Source of the DNA: Candidatus Endomicrobiellum neotermitis
GTDB taxonomy: Bacteria > Elusimicrobiota > Endomicrobiia > Endomicrobiales > Endomicrobiaceae
NCBI GenBank assembly: GCA_031282355.1
Contig: JAITDW010000001.1
Span: forward strand, 1 to 64,000
Direction of reading: 5' to 3'
DNA length: 64,000 nucleotides
The notes beneath the pieces were generated by a model. The model saw only the letters and a list, made by a program, of their open reading frames with translations. It did no database searches and was not told where the DNA came from. Positions 58,976 to 64,000 of the stretch are shown here, one piece after another. The translations under genes and the position numbers were made by a program. Positions within the stretch are counted from its first letter, which is position 1. Each line of letters opens with the position of its first letter.

Positions 58976-59020
58976 ATTTTCAACCTTTTTTATATCTTTT
59001 ACATAAAAACTATAACAATC

Positions 59021-59039
59021 CTTACTACCTCATAGTAAG
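59021..59039 (-). promoter_or_regulatory. Perfect hairpin in the atp operon leader
   Basis: On the minus strand, CTTACTA and TAGTAAG form a 7-bp stem around TGAGG. It lies about 15-35 nt after the predicted start point of the atp promoter and about 45 nt before the atpB ATG. No T run follows, so it is not a normal terminator; mRNA stabilisation or regulation is possible. Confidence 0.4.
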
Positions 59040-59061
59040 ATAATCGATAATATACAGATTG

Positions 59062-59091
59062 ATTATATCTATTAAAAACATAATTAGTCAA
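59062..59091 (-). promoter_or_regulatory. Sigma70 promoter of the ATP synthase operon
   Basis: On the minus strand, -35 TTGACT (59086-59091), 18-bp spacer and a perfect -10 TATAAT (59062-59067), just downstream of tRNA-Phe and about 85 nt before atpB. Confidence 0.65.
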
Positions 59092-59130
59092 ACAAAGCAA
59101 TACTTATTTTCAATAATAATGTAACAAACA

Positions 59131-59203
59131 TGCTGAGGGACAGAATCGAACTGTCGACACCAGGTTTTTCAGACCTGTGCTCTACCAACTGAGCTACCTC
59201 AGC
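59131..59203 (-). tRNA. tRNA-Phe (anticodon GAA)
   Basis: Acceptor GCTGAGG/CCTCAGC, D-arm GCTC...GAGC, anticodon stem CAGGT/ACCTG, loop CTGAAAA, T-arm loop TTCGATT, discriminator A. It follows ytxH by 14 bp and is probably transcribed with it. CCA is not encoded. Confidence 0.96.
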
Positions 59204-59217
59204 ATTAATGTATTTTT

Positions 59218-59430
59218 TTATTTTTCACAAAGCTTGCTACTAGCATCTTTTAAGTCATCACTTAAATTGGAAATTGTATCTTTTACTTCATCACTAAATT
59301 TTTTTATGTTTTTTCTTGTTTCTTTGCCAGATTTAGGAGCATACAGCATACCAATTGTCATCCCTACTAAACTACCTAACACAAAAGCTAAAAAAATACT
59401 GTTTTTACTGCTATTATTGTCGTTGCCCAT
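59218..59430 (-). CDS. YtxH-like small membrane protein
   Basis: A 70-residue protein with one glycine-rich membrane helix (about 11-28, SIFLAFVLGSLVGMTIGML) followed by YAPKSGKETRKNIKKF, the YtxH-family signature, and a charged amphipathic tail. YtxH proteins are linked to general stress in Firmicutes, but their function is largely unknown. A clear AAGGAG site precedes the ATG. It pairs with a DUF948-like gene upstream, a frequent neighbour of YtxH. Confidence 0.8.
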   Translation of the reverse strand: MGNDNNSSKNSIFLAFVLGSLVGMTIGMLYAPKSGKETRKNIKKFSDEVKDTISNLSDDLKDASSKLCEK

Positions 59431-59445
59431 TTTACTCTTCTCCTT

Positions 59446-59709
59446 CTATTCTTTATTTCTTATTTTACATATACACGAAATAATATAAGATATGATAGAA
59501 ATAATCGAAGTAATTGGAGAGTATATTTTTTTCATTGTTAATGCACAGTTATTAAAAAAACTATGTAATTCATTTTTGATAGCATATATTAAATCCTTAA
59601 GTACTTTTTTTATTTGAAGCAACAGTATGATAAAAAATACTGTACCAGTTATTATAGAAAGCGTTATTAAAATAACAGCGATAATCAATACTAACTCTAT
59701 AGATTTCAT
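59446..59709 (-). CDS. DUF948-like small membrane protein
   Basis: An 87-residue protein with an N-terminal hydrophobic helix (about 4-32), then LQIKKVLKDLIYAIKNELHSF and a second hydrophobic stretch (about 63-82). Size, topology and the ytxH neighbour suggest the DUF948 family, of unknown function. The sequence before the ATG reads CCTCCT on the mRNA strand, so no Shine-Dalgarno is present. The homology call is tentative. Confidence 0.6.
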   Translation of the reverse strand: MKSIELVLIIAVILITLSIITGTVFFIILLLQIKKVLKDLIYAIKNELHSFFNNCALTMKKIYSPITSIISIISYIISCICKIRNKE

Positions 59710-59755
59710 GAGGAGGTATTCTAATAAAAACTTTGATGATATGTCAACACCTTGA

Positions 59756-60748
59756 TTATATTTCTAAGATATTTCTTTTAAGCGTATATACAGTTTCAAT
59801 TAATTTCTTTTTTGTAAGATTTCTCTCATCTATTATTATTATTTTTTTATGTTTTTCTATTATTTTTGCATTATGATATTGATGATTATTAGTTGCATAA
59901 GGATAAGGTATTAAAATGGCAGGTTTATTGAAAATTTTAAGTTCAAATATTGTACTAGCCCCTGAACGACATATTATGATATTACTCATCACGTAAGCAT
60001 TTGCAATATTATGCATATATCTAAAAACTGAGTAATTCACATTATTTTTAATCTGTTCTTTAACAGTAATATAATCGTTGTTTCCGGTTATATGAATGAT
60101 TTTAATTCCTTTAAAGGATAATTCTAAAAGTGCTTTACATGCTATGTAATTAAGTTTTGTTGCTCCTAAACTTCCACCAAATGTTAAAATAGTAAAAATA
60201 TTATTTTTCTGTTTTAATTTTTGTGCAATCAATAAGATGTTTTTTCTAATAGGATACATTACAAAAATAATGTTTTTATTCTTAAAATATCTACCTGATA
60301 TTTCAAAACTTGTAAATGTTTTATCAACTATTCTGTTAAGCAACAAATTAGCCCTACCTGGTACAACATTTTGTTCATGTATAAAAATTTTGATACGCAA
60401 TATTTTTGCAGCAAAAAGAATTGGTACTGTAATATTTCCACCTGTACCAATGACAAAAAGAGGTTTTATTTTTAGTATTTGTATTATAGATTTAAAGAAA
60501 ATAGATGTCATAGTAAATAACAATATGCTATTGTTATTTATATATGAAATGAAAGATTTCTTTTTAAATCGTTTAGGAACATTAAATTTAACATATTTAA
60601 ACTTTGAATTTCTTAAAATTTCTAAAGAAATAAAATTATTACTTATAAAAAATGTAATGTTATATCCTTTTGTTTCAAATTTTTCTGCTAAAGCTATTCC
60701 TGGGTAAATATGCCCCCCAGTTCCACCTGAAGCTATTATTATATTCAA
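59756..60748 (-). CDS. murG: UDP-N-acetylglucosamine-lipid I N-acetylglucosaminyltransferase MurG
   Basis: MurG converts lipid I to lipid II on the cytoplasmic face of the inner membrane. The N-terminal glycine loop SGGTGGHIYPGIAL (7-20) and FVIGTGGNITVPILFAA (about 97-113, second G loop) bind lipid I; IHEQNVVPGRANLLL is another family mark. C-terminal GGSLGATKLN and CRSGASTIFEL bind UDP-GlcNAc. Length 330 is about 25 residues short of typical. It lies 41 bp after ftsW. Confidence 0.95.
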   Translation of the reverse strand: MNIIIASGGTGGHIYPGIALAEKFETKGYNITFFISNNFISLEILRNSKFKYVKFNVPKRFKKKSFISYINNNSILLFTMTSIFFKSIIQILKIKPLFVIGTGGNITVPILFAAKILRIKIFIHEQNVVPGRANLLLNRIVDKTFTSFEISGRYFKNKNIIFVMYPIRKNILLIAQKLKQKNNIFTILTFGGSLGATKLNYIACKALLELSFKGIKIIHITGNNDYITVKEQIKNNVNYSVFRYMHNIANAYVMSNIIICRSGASTIFELKIFNKPAILIPYPYATNNHQYHNAKIIEKHKKIIIIDERNLTKKKLIETVYTLKRNILEI

Positions 60749-60789
60749 AAAAAGATCCTCCTAGAATTTATATGGATTATATCATCCTA

Positions 60790-61923
60790 TTACTTTTTGT
60801 ATTTTTTATTGTATTGATTTTTTTTTACATATTGCGATAAATTTATCAATACACCAGCAGCTGCCATTGTAGAAATTAAAGATGTTCCTCCAAAAGATAT
60901 AAATGGTAGTGGTAATCCTTTTGCTGGTAATAATCCAGTTGTCACAGAAAGATTTATAATAGATTCAAAAACAATTGAAAATGTAATTCCTAAGCATAAA
61001 TAATATGAAAAAATGTCAGGCATATATTTACTCATTTTTATACCTTTAAAGAACAAATATACGAAAAAAAATACAACCATTGACGTTCCTAAAAATCCTA
61101 ATTCTTCTCCTATGATTGGAAATATAAAATCAGTATGTGCTTCTGGAAGGTACATAAGTTTCATTTCACTTTTACCAAGTCCTTTGCCTAAAAAACCACC
61201 AGAACCTAATGCATTTAATGATTGTTTTACTTGATAAGATGATGCTTCAATGTTACTAAAAGACGCAAAATAATCTTTAAATCTTATAAACCTATATGGC
61301 TTCCTTACCACCTCAACAATTCCTAAAAAAAACACTATCATAACGCACATAAAAACAGTTCGCATTTTTATACCTGCGCAGAACATCATGGAAAAACATA
61401 CCCATATTATTAAAATAGGAGCTCCTAAATCAGGTTCTAATGCAATTGGTAAAATTATAGAGAGGAGTGCTAATATAACCCATATTAATCCTTTCAATTG
61501 ATGCAATATATTTTTTTTTCGCGATATAAAATCTGATACAAATATTATCATAGAAAACTTGACTAATTCTGATGGTTGTATCGTAAAAAAATATATTTTC
61601 AACCATCTTTTTGCTCCTAAATGTGATGAACCCACAAATAAAACCATAACAACAAGTAATAATGAAATAAAATAAATTAATTTTGCATATTTTTGGTAAA
61701 ATTTATAATCAATCAAGAAAGCCGTAATTGACATTACTGCAAACCCTAAAGTAACCCATAAGATTTGTTTTATAAAGAATTTATAGGGGCTTGACCAACG
61801 TATATCTGCCATAACAGTACTTGATGAAAATACCATGAACGTCCCAAAAATAACGCACACACAAATTGCTGTTATTAAACTACAATCATATTTTTTTAGA
61901 TTTTTTAAAAATAATTTTTGCAT
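60790..61923 (-). CDS. ftsW: Lipid II polymerase / division protein FtsW (SEDS family)
   Basis: FtsW polymerises glycan strands at the septum together with a class B PBP. Ten hydrophobic helices can be traced in 377 residues. Family motifs are GAKRWLKIYFFTIQPSELVK (about 104-123), GSGGFLGKGLGKSEMKLMYLPEAHTDFIFPIIGEELG, whose Asp is catalytic, and the C-terminal GLLPAKGLPLPFISFGGTSL. RodA is a close relative, but the position between murD and murG shows FtsW. Confidence 0.95.
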   Translation of the reverse strand: MQKLFLKNLKKYDCSLITAICVCVIFGTFMVFSSSTVMADIRWSSPYKFFIKQILWVTLGFAVMSITAFLIDYKFYQKYAKLIYFISLLLVVMVLFVGSSHLGAKRWLKIYFFTIQPSELVKFSMIIFVSDFISRKKNILHQLKGLIWVILALLSIILPIALEPDLGAPILIIWVCFSMMFCAGIKMRTVFMCVMIVFFLGIVEVVRKPYRFIRFKDYFASFSNIEASSYQVKQSLNALGSGGFLGKGLGKSEMKLMYLPEAHTDFIFPIIGEELGFLGTSMVVFFFVYLFFKGIKMSKYMPDIFSYYLCLGITFSIVFESIINLSVTTGLLPAKGLPLPFISFGGTSLISTMAAAGVLINLSQYVKKNQYNKKYKK

Positions 61924-61959
61924 TTTTCAATAAAGATATATTTTATTTTGTTGATTTTA

Positions 61960-63273
61960 TCACAAATTTTTAACGAGTTTTTTGAAAAAATTACCTCTTT
62001 CCTCAAAATTATCGAATTGGTCAAAAGAAGAACATCCTGGTGAAAGTAGTACTATATCACCGCTCATAGCTACTTTAAATATTTGTTCTACTGCATTTTT
62101 CATATTATCACATTCAATAAATAAAGTGGTTCCGTTTAAGGCAGTTTTAATCTTATTAGTAGCTTCTCCTATAAGGAAAATTGATTTAACTTTCTGTTTT
62201 ACAATATCGTTTAACGGAGTATAAGGATATCCTTTATCTACACCTCCCATAATAAGTAAAATGTTTTTGTTAAATGATTCGATTGCAACCTTAGTGGAGT
62301 CAACATTTGTTGATTTTGAGTCATTATAATAATTAACACCATTTAAGCTTCTAACAAATTCTAGTCTATGCTCCATGCCTTTATACTTTGAAATAATTTC
62401 TTCTGTAATTGTTGGTTCAATGTCCATTATATAAGAAACTGCTGTTGCCGCTAAAATGTTTGATATATTATGTCTTCCCAATATGTTAATTTTAGGTTTA
62501 ATTACAACATTACATTTCTTGTTAAAATTCACAATTATATTGCCATTATTATAAAACACTCCATTTTTTAGAGGTTTTGTACTAAAAAAAATTAGTTTTG
62601 CGTTCGTTTTTGTAGATATATTTTTACAGATTTTATCATCATAATTTATTATTGCAAAATCTTGAGTAGTTTGGTTTATAAATATATTTTCTTTTGCTTT
62701 TATATATGATGCAAATGTTTTATGATGTTCAATATGATCCGGAGTGATGTTTAATAATACAGATATATTAGGTCTAAAATTTGGAGTATTTTCAAGTTGA
62801 TAGCTTGAAAGTTCAACTATTATAAATGTGTTTTTTGTAACTTCTAATGTTTTAGCCGCTAAAGGAATTCCTATATTTCCTAAAAGTAAACAATTTTTAT
62901 GAGTTGTTTTTATTATTTTTGAAATTAAATCAACCGTAGTAGTTTTACCATTAGTGCCTGTTATAGCTATAATTTTTTGACATTGTATCTTTGAGAAGGC
63001 AAAAGCAAACTCACTCATAATTTTTATTTTTAGCTCTCTTGCTTTTTTTAAAATAGGAATGTCTAAGCATATTCCTGGACTTTTTATAATAATATCTGAA
63101 TTTAAAATTTTATTTGAATGTTCACCAAATTCTTTTATTACATTTTTATCTAAATCATTTATTTTTTTTTCTTGAACATCGCTAGCAAAAACGTTATATC
63201 CCAACCTTATTGCTAAATTTGCAGCAGCAACACCACTTTTACCAAGTCCTAAAATTCCTATGTTTTTTTTCAT
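61960..63273 (-). CDS. murD: UDP-N-acetylmuramoylalanine-D-glutamate ligase
   Basis: MurD adds D-glutamate to UDP-MurNAc-L-Ala in the cytoplasm. N-terminal Rossmann-type GLGKSGVAA binds the UDP moiety; ATP loop AITGTNGKTTTV (about 105-116); NITPDHIEHH (about 175-184); and the C-terminal domain has YYNDSKSTNVDST (about 310-322) and LSPGCSSFDQFDNFEERG, typical for Mur ligases. Length 437 is normal. It follows mraY by 8 bp. Confidence 0.96.
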   Translation of the reverse strand: MKKNIGILGLGKSGVAAANLAIRLGYNVFASDVQEKKINDLDKNVIKEFGEHSNKILNSDIIIKSPGICLDIPILKKARELKIKIMSEFAFAFSKIQCQKIIAITGTNGKTTTVDLISKIIKTTHKNCLLLGNIGIPLAAKTLEVTKNTFIIVELSSYQLENTPNFRPNISVLLNITPDHIEHHKTFASYIKAKENIFINQTTQDFAIINYDDKICKNISTKTNAKLIFFSTKPLKNGVFYNNGNIIVNFNKKCNVVIKPKINILGRHNISNILAATAVSYIMDIEPTITEEIISKYKGMEHRLEFVRSLNGVNYYNDSKSTNVDSTKVAIESFNKNILLIMGGVDKGYPYTPLNDIVKQKVKSIFLIGEATNKIKTALNGTTLFIECDNMKNAVEQIFKVAMSGDIVLLSPGCSSFDQFDNFEERGNFFKKLVKNL

Positions 63274-63281
63274 TTTATTAC

Positions 63282-64000
63282 TTACCTTAATTTAAGTGAT
63301 GCAAAAGAAAGGATAGCAAGCACAATGCTTGCTATCCAAAATCTTATTGTAACTTTTGTTTCGGAAATACCTAATATTTCAAAATGGTGATGTAACGGCG
63401 CCATTTTAAATATTCTTTTTTTTGTTTTTCTATAATAGTAAAGCTGAATAGCAACAGAAAAAGCTTCAACAATAAATACTCCACCCAAAATAGCTAAAAT
63501 AAATTCTTGTTTTATAAGTATCGCAGCCATTCCTAGCACCCCACCTAGAAATAAGCTGCCAGTATCTCCCATAAAAACTTCTGCGGGATGCGAATTATAC
63601 CATAAAAACCCTAATCCCGCTCCTACAATTGCAAATAAAAAAATTGATATTTCTCCAGATCCAGAAACGTTAATAATTTTTAAATAATTTGCTATATTTA
63701 AGTGTCCAGAAAAATACGCAAATAAAGCAAGAGAAAAAGCTACAATGATGATGTTACCTATTGCTAATCCATCTAAACCATCTGTTAAATTCACAGCATT
63801 CGAACTTCCAACAATTATTATAACTACGAATATTGTATATAAAAAATAGAAATTTAGAAAACAACTTTTTAAAAATGGTACATTTACTAGTGTTGCAAAT
63901 TCATAATTTTGTGGAAAAAAAAATAAATATATTGCAAATACTGCAGAAAAAATAATCTGCCCAAAAAGTTTTTTTTTTACTGAAAGTCCTTTTGAATTTT
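63282..64000 (-). CDS. mraY: Phospho-N-acetylmuramoyl-pentapeptide-transferase MraY, C-terminal part
   Basis: MraY makes lipid I by linking phospho-MurNAc-pentapeptide to undecaprenyl phosphate in the inner membrane. About 239 codons are present; the reading frame is open to the window edge, so the N-terminal third is missing. Visible motifs: NAVNLTDGLDGLAIG with the catalytic Asp residues, LGFLWYNSHPAEVFMGDTGSL, and APLHHHFEILGISE (the HHHFE signature), plus several hydrophobic helices. A GTG within the first motif (63794) is not a start. Confidence 0.96.
   Translation of the reverse strand, partial: NSKGLSVKKKLFGQIIFSAVFAIYLFFFPQNYEFATLVNVPFLKSCFLNFYFLYTIFVVIIIVGSSNAVNLTDGLDGLAIGNIIIVAFSLALFAYFSGHLNIANYLKIINVSGSGEISIFLFAIVGAGLGFLWYNSHPAEVFMGDTGSLFLGGVLGMAAILIKQEFILAILGGVFIVEAFSVAIQLYYYRKTKKRIFKMAPLHHHFEILGISETKVTIRFWIASIVLAILSFASLKLR

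Noticed and set aside
59699-59720. AGGAGG next to the DUF948-like start as its ribosome-binding site
   Set aside because: It is on the plus strand; on the mRNA it reads CCTCCT, the complement of a Shine-Dalgarno sequence.

Overview
The window is about 64 kb of very AT-rich (by eye about 30% G+C), gene-dense bacterial chromosome carrying almost only housekeeping genes. A Tol-Pal envelope system, two lipoproteins, a heptosyltransferase-like GT9 enzyme and peptidoglycan genes (mraY, murD, ftsW, murG) point to a diderm (Gram-negative) cell. A PPi-dependent phosphofructokinase, an NfnAB-type ferredoxin:NADP oxidoreductase pair and an iron alcohol dehydrogenase point to an anaerobic or fermentative metabolism. 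The standard bacterial code is used (TGG for Trp, TGA as stop). Low G+C, short spacers and many overlapping genes fit a streamlined, possibly host-associated genome, but recombination (AddAB, RecA, RuvABC) and mismatch repair (MutS, MutL) are kept. The lineage cannot be fixed from this stretch; an Endomicrobia/Elusimicrobiota-like symbiont is one guess at low confidence.

Layout. 1-1.3 kb: start of an amino-acid permease and carA (minus). 1.4-2.2 kb: five tRNAs ending in a terminator. 2.2-6.5 kb: the proteolysis operon clpP-clpX-lon, then tRNA-Glu and tRNA-Arg. 7-9.4 kb: cold-shock gene, tRNA-Gly, mtaB-rsmE. 9.6-16.1 kb: ribAB, tRNA-Met and tRNA-Ser, GT9 plus PPi-phosphofructokinase, then metK and recA on the minus strand. 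16.5-19.5 kb: LysM/M23 peptidase, argF, a SurA-type chaperone without its isomerase domain, tRNA-Thr. 19.5-25.9 kb: smpB-addA-addB. 25.9-34.4 kb: iron ADH (minus), then miaB-mutS-mutL-miaA-lplA. 34.5-38.8 kb: pal-cpoB-tolA/tonB-tolB-tolQ-tolR. 38.9-47.5 kb: pfkA-tyrS-nfnA-nfnB-valS-gltX. 47.7-52.9 kb (minus): yebC-ruvC-ruvA-ruvB-spoIID-asd. 53-59 kb (minus): the complete F-type ATP synthase operon atpBEFHAGDC. 59.1-64 kb (minus): mraY-murD-ftsW-murG, two small membrane/envelope proteins and tRNA-Phe.

How the genes work together. Two phosphofructokinases of different phosphoryl-donor type, NfnAB and a complete F-ATPase outline glycolytic energy metabolism with balancing of NADH, NADPH and ferredoxin. 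CarA and ArgF serve arginine/pyrimidine synthesis, Asd the aspartate family including diaminopimelate for the wall, MetK AdoMet supply for the methylating and radical-SAM enzymes, and RibAB the first steps of riboflavin synthesis. MtaB, MiaA and MiaB modify A37 of tRNAs.

I saw no CRISPR array, prophage, insertion sequence, restriction system or defence island, and no candidate for a wholly new multi-gene system. The points most worth a second look are in ordinary genes: a RibAB whose DHBP-synthase half has lost its signature catalytic residues, a delta subunit (AtpH) of only 118 residues, a probable AUU start codon in mutS, an A6-G7 homopolymer at the clpP ribosome-binding site, and several promoter, dyad and hairpin elements.
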